NCBI GenBank assembly: GCA_014529385.2
Contig: CM043966.1
Span: 39,244,037-39,304,036 of the forward strand
DNA from: Adiantum capillus-veneris
Taxonomy: Eukaryota > Streptophyta > Polypodiopsida > Polypodiales > Pteridaceae
DNA length: 60,000 nucleotides
Direction: 5' to 3'
Shown: in pieces, positions 18,961 to 30,079 of the stretch
Numbering within the stretch: position 1 is the stretch's first letter
Layout of the letters: every line of letters starts with the position of its first letter
Position numbers and translations under genes: made by a program
The notes under the pieces: generated by a model
Databases searched by the model: none
The model's input: only the letters and a program-made list of their open reading frames with translations
What the model was told of the DNA's origin: nothing

Positions 18961-19220
18961 TGACGTGGCAATAATCCCACCAACGAAAGAGACCCAAGAG
19001 CAGAGGAGATCGCTGACTGCTGATGTGGCAGCACGTATGGATTGATGACGGGGCATCCATGCAGACCTGATGGTGTGGCAACTTGTACAAACCTGATGAC
19101 GTGGCAATTTTCTACACATGATTTAAATTGCAGGGTATTATCAGCCATAGTTCCTTTTGGGAGCTCAAATTGTAAATAGCAGACTGCACTTGAATGCTTT
19201 TGGGCATTTGGGCCTATAAA
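18961..19220 (+). promoter_or_regulatory. Cluster of TGACGTGGCA-type motifs upstream of a TATA box
   Basis: Five related 10-mers occur at 18961, 19021, 19046, 19071 and 19097: TGACGTGGCA twice, and TGATGTGGCA, TGACGGGGCA and TGGTGTGGCA. TATAAA follows at 19215-19220. TGACGTGG is a known bZIP-type core (C-box/G-box hybrid). The last three copies lie in a 25-26-bp tandem array. An LTR or old gene promoter is possible; no coding frame is evident just downstream, so function is inference. Confidence 0.35.
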
Positions 19221-19639
19221 TTAACGGTTAGAGCCCTGATTGTATCCCAAATTATGTGAGTGCGCTTCATAAAAATTTGTAGCCATGATTGTCTTGACTC
19301 GGGTGTGATTTCAAAATCTTTCCGCTGTTTTCACTTCAATTTGGTATTGTTGCAGTGATTTAACAATGTCTTCAAGTGGCCAGCCGGTTTCATATAGGGT
19401 GGCAAGCACTTCATAAATGTTACACGCATCTTTGTACCTTTCATCGCACACCGGTGAGCGCTTGTGAAAGGTTCTCCTCACAGTTGGACCATTATTACTA
19501 CAATGGTGCCACATAAAGCTGTGGATGATTTTGACCACTCTAATTATAGGCCTCATGTTTACCAAGACCTATGGGGCATATCTCAAGAGTATGTCCACTG
19601 AGATGGAGAGGCTCCGCACCCAGGATAAATTGTGTTCAG

Positions 19640-20130
19640 GTGTAACTTCTCTAGAGTGGATCACAGCTTGATTGCTCTATGAATTTCCGCAAGGCCTATA
19701 CCCAGAGTGCGCCTTTTTCAGAGGCTTAAAAGTTAAATCACAGGGGTGCTATCCGAAACGATACGGGGGATTTATGCACTATATGTGTGGGGAGGAAGGG
19801 AGAGTTCGATGCCACTGTAGATTATCAGTTACCATTGCCAACACCATTCGTGTGAAGAAGGGCTGCCCATCGTCTTCTAACCCTCTTTGGACTAGGTAGC
19901 ACACTAGATACAGCATAGTGAAGGTTAAGGGTCAGAGATCCCGCACAGAGGTCCACAATATGTTATATGCTGATGATATTGTCCTGATGTTGAGTCATGC
20001 GAGAGGTTTAGGCAGCATCCATAGGCACTAGATTTTTTGCATGCATAGGCGGAAAACTGAGGCTATGATCTTCCATATCTCAGCTATATTAGAAAGCGAT
20101 CTATTTTCACATCTGGATGGATATATCAGA
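19640..20130 (+). pseudogene. LINE reverse transcriptase fragment
   Basis: The reading IRVKKGCPSSSNPLWTR is the conserved VRQGCPSSP block of non-LTR RT. About 90 bp on, the catalytic block reads HNMLYADDIVLMLSHARG. A further part reads RKTEAMIFHIS. Stops and frame changes lie between them. It resembles the LINE at 44590-50616 more than the LINE at 23-30 kb. Confidence 0.7.
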
Positions 20131-20599
20131 CTCATGTGTCTATCTCAGGATTACCTCCACCAGTAGAGCTAGAAAATTTTCCATGTTGTGTGTGTAGTGA
20201 TAGGCGTATGCATGCTTATTTTTCACTTATGTTGCCACCTGGCCCCTTTCAAGAGCCCCACATGAAGGGTTGGCTATTTGATACAATAGCCATGCCTACA
20301 TTCCCTCTATGCATCCCAGGTATGGATACCTCGCTTATCACCCCCCTCCCATAGATAGTAGAGTTCGATGCTTAACCTGCAGTGATGGAAGCATTATTCT
20401 AGATTATTGGCTTCTTTCATTGACTTAGAGACATGAGCTTTAGACACACTCCCATAGGCTTGCTTTTGTGTTTCAAGACTGTTAGCAAGGCCTAGACATC
20501 AAAGAGTATGGTTACTGGTATGCTCCTTGTTTCCACTTTAGGTTCTACTTGTCCTTCTCTCACCTTAGTCCAATTAAAAGAATCTTACATACAGGTGGA
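20131..20599. other. No gene seen
   Basis: Probably the decayed continuation of the LINE fragment, but I cannot support a domain. Confidence 0.3.
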
Positions 20600-21150
20600 C
20601 ATTCCTTGACTACATCAATGACACGATCTTTAAGTTTTTCTTATGGAAGAGAAGGTGGAAATCATCTTTAACATCCATAACTACTGCTCTTGTCGTCGTG
20701 CCACAACTCCCTCTAGCCCACATATGCAAGATTGAAGGCAAAGAAGGAATCCCATCCTTGCATTGTAAAAACACAGACTGAGAGACACTCATTGAATGCC
20801 AAGAATGCTTATCAATGATTCATGTGAAGCTTCAACTTATGGAACCACTCTACTCCCAAAATTACATCACAACCGTACAAGAAAACAGTGATAGTGAATG
20901 CTTGTGCAATACCTGTACATACTCCGAAACTTTGGAGCAAATGGTACACTTGGGAGCAACTCTGGAGGCCACAACCTGGCCAGATATATTGCTGTCTTGT
21001 CTCCTCCTGACACTCCAAAAACTCTTTTTTATCGCCAAGCTACTCCTTTGGAAAACACAGACCAAGTCTGGCTTTGATTTCAGCCTAGTTGAAATTCTCC
21101 AGCACGAGCTGCTGGATCCTAGCTGCCAGCTATGACTGCAGCCTCCCTAC
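20600..21150 (-). pseudogene. Gypsy Gag-protease remnant
   Basis: On the minus strand from about 21100 a disrupted Gag zinc-knuckle region (KARLGLCF..., LGDKKEFLECQEE) leads into a retropepsin C-terminal half. That half reads SQVYHLLQSFGVCTGIAQAF and then GCDVILGVEWFHKLKL, the conserved LG-[ILV]-x-W flap block. The DSG active site is not preserved. Several stops show it is dead. Confidence 0.6.
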
Positions 21151-22774
21151 GCAGCTCTTCTAGCAGCAGCAAAGCAGTTCTGAGGATAGCAATCTATAAC
21201 CCAAGAATAGATACACTAAAACCGGCTTTCCAGTGCTTGCTCGAGATTATAAATGGCCTCATGGAAAATCCTCTACACGTGTCTGCATCACACCCTTACT
21301 TAGGGTGCCTATGCTGATTTCTAACATTTGAGCCTTATTTACCTGTAGTCCCCAAACTCGCCATTCAATTTTAGTCTTTTTTTCAAGTACTGCAAACATG
21401 ACTTTGTTTCTACTGTGCATATGTTGCAGATACCACGCCATACTCATCCTACTACAGACACAGGCACCAGAAGCTCTCAACCAAGAGCATGCTTCCACAA
21501 GCTCTAAACTACATCCACCATGTGTAGCAAAACCCGGCTACAATCAGAACAATTATTGCCTACTAAGAGGTTTATGCTTAGATCAAATCGACTCAATTCA
21601 CAAGAATGAACTCTGTTGTGACTTAAAGAGAGCTTTTTCCAAAACAAGGACTCATTGATCAAACCAATAAATAAACAGCTTCAAAGCTCTGTTCAAAGTG
21701 TAGACTCCTTGGCCTCCAATGCCCACCAATTCACTCTTTTTTCCCTTTTAAACCAAAATGCATATTAGTTCAAAACTTTAACTGTGCTATCAATTGATTT
21801 TTTACAACAGCTCTCACCTTACCTGCACCAAACTTTAGTTTACTATAAGCTCTTGAGTCTGTGAGTAACAAATAAACAGTCGCAAAATCAGCCAAAGCTG
21901 AAAATTCTTGATTAAGCACTTGCCTTAAGCTACTGCCTGTACCAAGCCAAAGAGTCAACCTTGTGCTTGAACTGTAGCTAGCAACACCTCGAGATCTCTC
22001 GGTCTTGGCCAACCTGTCTAGCATTCAGCATTAAAGAGCTCGTAAACAATTTTCTAACTTAATGTCAAACTTAAATAAGTATTCATTGTCTACTAGAGCG
22101 TTTCTTTCACACATGTAGAGGACATTCCTGATTTTAGAAATCTCCCAGTTTGTTGGTCGTGAATGAAATGCAGCCTCTTTTTCCATGATGATATATCACA
22201 TAGTTTCGGTCACTTCACAAGCAGAAGTGAGTTTTCTATGCGACTATCAAGAAATCAAAAACGTTCTATACACAATTTCCCCATTGAATAACAGTAGTGG
22301 GCTAGAGTACTGAACTGTTGTGTCTGTGTGTGTGTGTGTGTCCTTTGGGGGGGCGGGGGGCGATGACTAGGTCAACCGTCAAAGCACCACCTAGTCACTC
22401 CTGTCTGCCAGTGACAGACCGCATCCCTAGAAAGAGGGTCCTAGCCTAACTTTGAGCCAGAGCAAGAAACGGCCCTAGATCTGATAGTTTCTCTCCAAAT
22501 TGTTTTCCTCTCTTAAACAATTCTCTCCCCTGGAAAATTCTCTCACTATAGAAGTAAGCTTATTTACTCTCTAAAACAAACAGACTATTGCTTGAGCAAT
22601 TAATCTCTTTTTCTCTTGTTCTTTTCTCCCATGTGGTTCCGAGAAAGCATATTACAAGATTTCATTTTCGGAATCCAAAGAGAGAGGGGTTGAGTTTTAC
22701 CCTGGATGCCTTTCTCTCTTTGTTTTCTTCATTGGCAGCTTCTTGTGCCCAGATAGAGTGTGAGAGCCTAGTTT
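21151..22774. other. Unassigned sequence
   Basis: A minus-strand frame at 22024-21770 (MLDRLAKTERSRGVASYSSS) may be an upstream piece of the gypsy remnant, but has no motif I recognise. A short (TG)n lies at about 22321-22340, followed by a G-rich run. No gene is supported. Confidence 0.3.
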
Positions 22775-22946
22775 TTTTAACCAGAGGAAAATGGTATAAC
22801 CTTTCTATCACCCAAGTGTGGTATATTGGTTATGCCATTTCCCTCTTGAATAACAGGTCTTGAGTTCAACTCTCCTCGTCACATAGATCTTTAAGGTCTC
22901 TTGGGATAGTTTGCCACAACGTTAAAATACTCTTCTTTTTCTTCTT

Positions 22947-23010
<64 letters not shown>

Positions 23011-23060
23011 ACGGATAGATCTTTGAGGTCTCTTGGGATAGTTTCCTACGAAGTTAAAAT

Positions 23061-23062
<2 letters not shown>
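22775..23062 (+). mobile_element. SINE-like retroposon with microsatellite tails
   Basis: It contains an A-box-like TGGTATATTGGTTATG and a B-box-like GGTCTTGAGTTCAACTC, then a tail ending in ...GTTAAAATACTCTTCT that runs straight into (CT)n (22948-23008). The last ~50 bp of the body (GATCTTTGAGGTCTCTTGGGAT to GTTAAAATCCT) is then repeated and runs into (TG)n. The same body and ending occur at 36985-37085. A tRNA origin is inferred from the boxes, and the 5' end is not sharp. Confidence 0.5.
22948..23008 (+). repeat. (CT)n microsatellite
   Basis: About 30 CT units directly attached to a SINE-like 3' end. Confidence 0.95.
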
Positions 23063-23108
<46 letters not shown>

Positions 23109-23150
23109 GATGGGGTGTGTGTGTGTGTGTCGATGGGGTGTGTGTGTGTG
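23063..23150 (+). repeat. (TG)n microsatellite with CGATGGGG interruptions
   Basis: About 22 TG units, then two further TG blocks, each preceded by CGATGGGG. Cys-Val repeat frames read here are artefacts. Confidence 0.95.
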
Positions 23151-23732
23151 TGGAGGCGAGAGAGAGAACCTGCGAAAGAGGTCGTCATCAGCCTTGCTGC
23201 ACGAACTGCAGTCCTGCTCACGAACCCTAAGCCTGCGCAGACACCTCGCGAGTCACAGCCTGCCGCTCTGGTGGTCGTCTGCCCTGTTCTCTCGCCCTCT
23301 GCAGCGTTGAGCACAAACATCATCTGCGCGCCCTCAGCTTTGGGAGACTTGCACGAACTGCCTGCCCTGAGCCCCTGCGCAGTCTCCTTCCAGTGATAAG
23401 CCCTCAGCGCAGCAGTCTACCTCTGTGCAGTTAGCTTTTGGTCTTGATCGTCTGTACAGGTTTGGTCCTCACGTGTGGGATACAGAGTCTTTGTTTATTT
23501 CTCCAGCTTGGTTGCAAATTATTTTCAGTAGGCAGTCTTGTGCACAGAAGAAGTTTTTTTGATAGTGTTGTGGACAGTGTACAGAACTTTGTTTCTTGGC
23601 TTTGAGTAGCAAGGGTACATAAACGCTAAGTCTTCAGCTTATGTCCGATTTTTGTGAGCCCTTTATTAGCTCATACAAACACAGAAAACAGATAGGACCA
23701 AGACGTCAGCAATGGGTGAAATCTGAGCATGT
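23151..23732 (+). other. 5' untranslated region of the L1-like LINE
   Basis: GC-richer than its surroundings, with repeated GCACGAACTGC and CCTGCGCAG phrases. No long frame is present. The assignment rests on its position before ORF1; the exact LINE 5' end is not visible. Confidence 0.45.
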
Positions 23733-24901
23733 TTGTTAGAGGATTTTGAAGGTGCACGGAATGCTTGGGAAGGGCAGGAGCCCGCTACTGAAGTGCTCAT
23801 TCCTGTTCAAGTATTGATGGACCCAGTCGCACAATATGCTTTAAATGCAGTTATTTTGTTCTTCCCGGGCAAGATGCCCACTGGGCAAGACGTGGGTCAA
23901 TGGGTAGACTTCCTTCTTAAACGACAAGCGGTTCGAGGCGTTTACTTTGGTGCCAGAGGATTCTATGAAGTTTTGCTAGCAGACACTGATGCCCGTAACA
24001 TGTTGCTTGAGTTGTCTCCTCTATTTTTTGGTACTCAGATGACACATGTATTGCCGTGGGCACTTACCAAGGACTATCGAAGCCTAATCCGTCATAAGTG
24101 CCCCGTATGGGTGGAAATCCTTGACTTTCCACACACTTGGTGTCACTTCCTTCCTATGCTCGCCTCTCGTTTGCGAAAAGAGATTTGTCCTCCCAAACTA
24201 GATGCCAATACAAATCGCTTATGTGTGCTTTGGGACACGGATGTTCCCACCCCCGAGGGTATTACTGTCAATTCAAGGGACCCACTCGTTGCGAAACGCC
24301 TTTCAAGCTTAGATGGGGAAAATTTGCAAACTCATACTTTCATTGTGGAAAATTTGGACACATGAAATCTGAAGGTTCCGAGCCTGTTTTGCAACCCCCT
24401 CTTTCGGTTGTCCCTCAGCTTGCGGTCTCTAATGAGAGAGAAGTCCCTAATCCCAGATCTGCCACTGTTGTAGCTTCTGCATTGCCTAATGTCTTACCTT
24501 TGGAGAAAGGGAAGGTTAAACCTGCCGTTTCCTCAAATCCTCCGGGTAAAGGAAAGTCGATTTCTTCTTCGGAAACCAAAAACAAGGGGAAAAATGTGGA
24601 GTCGGCCGAAGGATCTCCTTGGGTAACCCCCAAGAAGACTGTTAAGATGCGCTCGCAGCTTTCTTCTCGTAATTATGTACCTCCTGAGGTTAAATCTGCA
24701 GGACAAAAACCCCTTCCTTATAATGATAATCGCACTCTTGCGGATGCATGGAATAAGGTGGTGCACTCTTACAGGGATGCAGTGGTTCATGGGACTTTTC
24801 AAGCATCTGAAAGCTTAGTTGCCTCTGAGACAGGCATGCAGAATTCTACGGTTGAGTCGCGGGCTGTTGATGTTGATGTGCTTATGGGCACGTCAACTTA
24901 G
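23733..24901 (+). pseudogene. LINE ORF1 (DUF4283-type RNA-binding protein)
   Basis: The first frame (23733-24365) gives a domain like the plant LINE ORF1 / DUF4283 family. It has a region like an RNA-recognition fold (VLPWALTKDYRSL, then CPVWVEILDFPHTW). A frameshift near 24200-24300 moves the protein into the frame ending at 24901. There a zinc-knuckle-like FHCGKFGHMKSE follows, missing its last Cys, and then a Lys/Ser/Pro-rich tail (KGKSISSSETKNKGKN). ORF1 coats LINE RNA. The reading frame is broken, so it is inactive. Confidence 0.7.
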
Positions 24902-24937
24902 TCCCTTCCTTATTTTGCCTCTGTACATATCTCTTGA

Positions 24938-26843
24938 ATGCATAGTGTTGTAAAATGCATTTCATATAATGTGTGTGGGTTATGTAACCCTGATAAGTGG
25001 AGACTAACCTGGCACTATGTACATACATGTAAGGCAGACATTGTGGTTTTGCAAGAGCATAATCAACATGATTATGCTGGGCAATGCTCGTATTTTGGGG
25101 GATATTGGATAGCATATGCTGGTTCGTTGGAATTTTTGGGTGTTCTCATTATGGCTAGGCATGAGTTGCAGCCGGTTCTGGCATATAATGACCCAGCGGG
25201 TCGTTGGATGGTGGTCCAATGCATGATCAATGGTCAGATTTATGAATTTGGTGGTGTTTACGCGCACACGATCTCGGGACAACGAGCATGGCATGAGATA
25301 TCTTCTTATCCATGGCTTTCCAATGCGTTGCTTTGTGGTGATTTCAACAATGCGCCGGCTTCATCTGATAACACCACAAGACATTCTCACATGTCAAGCA
25401 TAGAATTGCAAGCTTGGATAGATCTTGTGGCATGCACTCGGATGTCGGACCAGTGGACCCTCTTGCATCCTGATGTTTCGGGGTATACATTTCAACATAA
25501 TGCTTTTTCTGCGTATCGTGCAAGATCAAATCGGTGGTATGTCCTTGGCATGCAACAATTTGATAAGTTTGTGTGCGAAATGAGCATAGACCATTCTTTG
25601 CTTTTATTTGATCATGCTCCTGTGGTGATGCTGATGCGCTTTGGGCAACTACATTATGATCAGCCTCTTTCTAAGAAGCGTCTGTTACACATCAACAATG
25701 CTTATCTTTCACATGAGGCATTTCGTGAGATGATCTATGAGGTTATTCCCCCTTTGGTTGCTCAAATGCATCTTGATCCTGATGTTGCCTAGGTTCACTT
25801 TATTGTGCGTGTGCAAAGTGTAATTCAAGACTATTGTAAGCATCACATGTTTCAATTACGTGGTGATGTTGAGGACGCCAAGCATATGTATCAACAACTC
25901 CAACTCTTAGCTGACACACGTTTGTTGTCGGAAACTGAATCCACGGCCCTTTGTCACGCCCAGGTGTGTCTGCTCCATAATGACAAACAAAAATTGGATA
26001 AATGGAAAACTCGTGCTCGTCATCAGGTGTTTGTAGACAAGGGATCTACCTCAAAGCAGTTTTTTAAGCACTTGCATCACTCAAGGGCCTCTCAAACTAT
26101 TAAGCGGGTTATATTTCGACCAGGAGCTTGGACAGCTTCGAAGCATGAGCTTGCAGATGCCATGGTGTCCCATTTTAGGAATGTTTTTGCCGCTCCCCCC
26201 GTGGCATCTGCCGCAGTTATTCATGCACAACTTTTGTTATCTACAGTGCATCCAATTGTCCTGCCTCGGGATGCTTTGGCCATGGAGGTGGCTTTTACAG
26301 AGAATGAATTGCACTCACCTTTGATTGCTCCGGAAGATGGCGTTCTCCTGGTTGGGATGGGCTCACTGTTGAATTTTTTCTCTCTTTCTGGGAGCCTTTG
26401 AAAGGACCTTTACTTTATATGATGAAAGTTGAGTGGGCGAAACAAGATTTGCCAATGTCTTGGAAAGAGGGTTTATTGAAGTTGCTTCCTAAACAAGCGC
26501 TTTGTCAGCAGTTCTCGCATTGGCAGCCAATTTCTCTTATGCCAGTGATCTATAAAATCTTGGCTAAGATCATTGTGAATCGTATCAAGGAACCTCTTAT
26601 GGCTGGTATCCATTCTGCACAATATGGCTTTATTCCTCATCGCCAGATTTTGGATAATCTCGCTAATGTAATAATTGGAATGGAATATGCCAAATATACT
26701 CAACAAGATGTTCTAGTAATGCAAGTAGACATTGAAAAGGCTTTCGACACGGTTCAATGGGATTTCATTGCTGCTACCATGCGGGCCCTTGGCTTTGGCC
26801 CAAAGATGGTCAATGTCGTTTACTTCTTGTATGCTCGCAGTAC
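24938..26843 (+). pseudogene. LINE ORF2, first half: endonuclease and N-terminal RT
   Basis: 24938-25792 encodes an APE-type endonuclease: SYNVCGL with the conserved Asn, VVLQEH with the metal-binding Glu, CGDFNN and SIDHSLLLFDHAPV with the Asp-His pair. A TAG at 25790 breaks the frame where it otherwise continues in phase. A frameshift lies between 26330 and 26400. RT begins with SPGWDGLTVEFF, then LLPKQ, the PISLMPVIYKILAKI block, QYGFIPHRQILDN and the first catalytic Asp in VDIEKAFDTVQWDF. It is cut at 26843 by the solo LTR. Closest to plant L1 LINEs. Confidence 0.92.
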
Positions 26844-28064
26844 AGTCACGTGACACATCCAACACTGTGTGTCCGTGGACAAGCTACAGTATGACAAGGG
26901 TTCAGTTCAGTCAAGTCAATGTAGAATAGGAAGTGATCTGGCACTTTTGTGAGTCTGTTCGCAGACCGAGCATGACCAGTCACTTAGATTAGATGCATAT
27001 CCTCCGGTTGCACACAGCATGATCATCAGCATTCCCATCAGAATCCATCAAGGGAATTTTCCAGTGCATCAAACCTATTTTTCCTATTTTTGACATCTTT
27101 CACTTATTATTTTTAAGTGACTTTTGTTGGAAAGTAGGTAGGGCAATTTTGCTAAGTTTGTATATAAGAAAACTAGAGCTAGCACTTTCTGGCAGAAGAG
27201 GCAGCAGGAGCACCTTGCTCAACAGGCAACTTCTCAGCAAGACCAACCCCCACGACAACTCTTGCATTTTCTCTCCATAGAAGGCCTAGCGTTTTTGCAC
27301 CAGATCAGCCAGCGTTTTTGCACTGCAGCTTCCAGCGACAGCAGGACATCAGATCAGCCTACTGTTTTGCATTTGCAGGAAAACCGACAACAGCACAGCA
27401 GATTTTCAGCCCTAGCGTTTTTTATTTGCAGACCAGCCTCAGCGTTTTGCAGATCACCGTGACGGAACCTCAAGCAACACCAGCGTTTTCAGTTTTCAGT
27501 TTTCAGCCTTTAGACATCGCAGAAGAACCCCCGAACCTCGCAGATCTCACCTTCCCGCAGCAGTTCCTTGCCGCACGGTCAGATTCCACAAGGTTTACAG
27601 TTTCAGCCCGGAAAACGCAGATTTCAGCATCTGCGTTTTCAGCGCGTCATCGTCGTACCGTCGTCATCGACATCGTCATCAACATAGAGTCAAAATTCAG
27701 CAGATAAAGATTTGCAGATTTCAACCCTTAGCGTTTTCAGATTTCAGCCCGTCTCGTCGTCGACATCGTCGGCAAGTCCAAGCATCGTAGAGATTTGTGC
27801 AATCATAAGTAGACCACTCTCGCCATAGAGAGTGGGGCCTTCGGAGGAGGGTTTTACAACATCTGGTGTCGTATTCTCTTCTCTCTCTATCTCTCAATCT
27901 CATACACTTTCATGCACAGTGTCCATTCACTTTGTTTGTGTCCATTGCACTCTCTCGTTAAGAACGGAAGGCTCTCCCTTCCATAAGAACAAAAGGAACC
28001 TTGAGCACAGTTCGGAGCACTCATCTTGAGCAAAGTTCAAACATTCATTCCGCTGCACCTTACA
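26844..28064 (+). mobile_element. Solo LTR (1,221 bp) inserted in LINE ORF2
   Basis: AGTAC is duplicated on both sides (26839-26843 and 28065-28069). Removing the insert plus one copy joins the LINE frame without loss (LYARST to CSGLLDGEL). The element begins AGTCACGTGACAC, with the terminal T of TG probably changed to A, and ends GCACCTTACA. A TATATAAG box is at 27161-27168. Downstream of it the 5' UTR-like part is filled with GCGTTTT and TTTCAGCC phrases. There is no primer site or coding sequence, so it is the product of LTR-LTR recombination. The orientation follows from the TATA box. Confidence 0.9.
27161..27168 (+). promoter_or_regulatory. TATA box of the solo LTR
   Basis: TATATAAG lies about 320 bp into the LTR. 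It is the only canonical TATA in the LTR and gives the orientation. Confidence 0.55.
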
Positions 28065-28069
28065 AGTAC

Positions 28070-29900
28070 ATGTTCAGGCCTCCTTGATGGTGAGCTGACA
28101 GAACCTTGGCCTCTTGGATGCTCTGTCAGACAAGATTGCCCGCTTAGCGCCTTGTTGTATGCCATTGCCACTCACCCTCTCCTATTGTATTCGGATCACT
28201 TGACTTCGCTCGGTCGTCTTCATGGGCTGAAGTTACCCAATGGGAAAGACTTCGCAAGACAAGCTTATGCTGATGATTCGTTGTTCATGCCTTGTAACAA
28301 CCAGGATGATGTGCATGAAATTATGCAGGCATTGGATACATTTGGCTTGACAACAGGCCTTAAGGTTAACTTTCGGAAATCTAAACTCTTGCCTCTTGCT
28401 GTTTGTGACTGGCATCATCTTCTGTGGCCTGGCGAGATTCTTGATCCGCATGTGGTGGTTACGCACTTGGGATATCCTATCGGTTGGCAGGTTACTAATA
28501 CGCAACAAATTGATCAGTTCATGCAACGATTGAATGTCAAATTGCACTATTGGAAACTGTCTACATGGCCGCTGCACGTTCGACTTCGTATAGTGCAAAA
28601 TATCATGATGGCATATGTTTAGTTTTACTTGCCGTTGTTGCACTGGCCTCGCTCCCGCCTCTCATTGCTCATGTCTACTATTGTATCTCACTTGTGGCGC
28701 ACCAGTTCTCATAAGAAAGGCCTCCATTTGTTAGCAATGGAGAAACTTTGCACTCCAAAGCGTCTTGGCGGGCTGAATATTTTGGACCTTCATTACCATG
28801 CATTGGCAAAAAAGGCTATGTTATTGCCCACTCTTGCATTGCAGTCTCAGCCATGGACAGTTATGGTTGCTGATCTATGTCAGCTTGTGGCCACTCCTAC
28901 CTTTGGTCATTGGCAAACTTCCCTTTGGGAGACTGTGTTTGGCAAGATGGTCGGTAATATTCCTCGTTGCTTGATCACCTCTGGCTTGCTCTCCGCTTGG
29001 AAAGTTGTTACGGATCATCTCTCTTGGCATGGCAGGCAGCAAGCAGGTGGGAATTCGTTGCGTTTGAAAAGCATTTATTGGGGCAGGGCGTTTTCTTTTA
29101 CCTTGGTTGATCAGTCGCCTCATCAAGCCTACTTCCTCTCTGGTCGTGGCATACGCATAGTGGATGATGTGGTGGATTCATCTGGGAATTTGCTTACCTT
29201 TTCTCAAGCGGCAGCACGCTTTGGGTTGGGCCTACATTATCGTCAAATTTGGAGTTTGCTTCGGCATATGCTGGATGTTTTTCTCCCTATTCCGCCGTTG
29301 GCCGGTGGATGTCGTATGCAGGATTGGAATTTATGGGACTCTTCTTTGGATGCGATTTTTGCTCGCCATATCTATGCTTCTCTCATGCACGACTCTTGGC
29401 TGGCTAATCATTGTAATGCGCTCTGGGATTTACACAAATCCGATCAATGGTGGAGGCGGGCCCTTACTGCAATCTGGAAGTCTCGCTTGCCTCTTAAGGA
29501 ACGTTTGTTTCTTTGGCGTTGTTTGCTTGGAGTTCTTCCAGTTGGAACACTCCTTGAGGCATGTCATATTAGCTCCTCTCGTTGCGTCGGTTGCTCCGCT
29601 GCTGATGAGACTGTCAGACATCTGCTTTGGGAGTGTCGCTGCACCAAGGCTTTCCTTCGCCGCGTTTCTGCTTCTCAACCGTCTTCCACAAACGATTCTG
29701 GCTTTTTGGCATTCTTCTGCATTCCCTCCAGCAATTTGTCATTTTCTTCGCATGGGTCAGATTTTGGTCGCTATGATCCTTGTGGCACCGTCGCAATCTC
29801 CGCATGTTTCACCAGCACGATGCAGATCCTTTTCCATCGTTCAAGCTTTCGCTCAGGCAATCGTTACATTTTGCCTTCGACATTGGGGACATATCCCTAG
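28070..29900 (+). pseudogene. LINE ORF2, second half: RT and zinc-binding domain
   Basis: It resumes the RT frame. Blocks are LGCSVRQDCPLSALLYAIA, the catalytic AYADDSLFMP, and GLKVNFRKSKLL. A TAG at 28620-28622 interrupts an otherwise continuous frame. The region KRLGGLNILDLHYH is the conserved thumb, followed by the zf-RVT domain near 29440-29660: WWRRALTAIWKSRLPLKERL, and then C-x2-C...H-x4-C (CVGCSAADETVRHLLWEC). After that the correct frame is uncertain, because a second frame stays open to 30024. Confidence 0.92.
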
Positions 29901-30044
29901 AAATCTTGCAGCTCCTCTATGTTTGCTTTTAGCGATTTTCCATCGCAGAGCACTTCAGTGTTCTTTCCCTTTGTATATGATCTTTTTGGTGGGTTTTCCT
30001 CGTCTTGAGGTTTCCCACAGGTAAATTAATCAAAAATGATATAC

Positions 30045-30073
30045 AAAAAAAAAAAAAGTGTGTGTGTGTGTGT
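30045..30073 (+). repeat. LINE poly(A) end followed by (GT)n
   Basis: Thirteen A (30045-30057) and then about eight GT units. It marks the 3' end of the LINE, and a fragment of a second LINE begins within a few bases. Confidence 0.8.
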
Positions 30074-30079
30074 AATAAT

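Noticed and set aside
23023-23396. Frames with Cys-Val repeats of ~100 residues
   Set aside because: They come from (TG)n tracts; the same at 44535.
29164-30024. 286-residue membrane-like frame
   Set aside because: It mostly overlaps the LINE zf-RVT region in another frame, and its hydrophobicity results from that. The part after 29660 could be the true LINE end after a frameshift.
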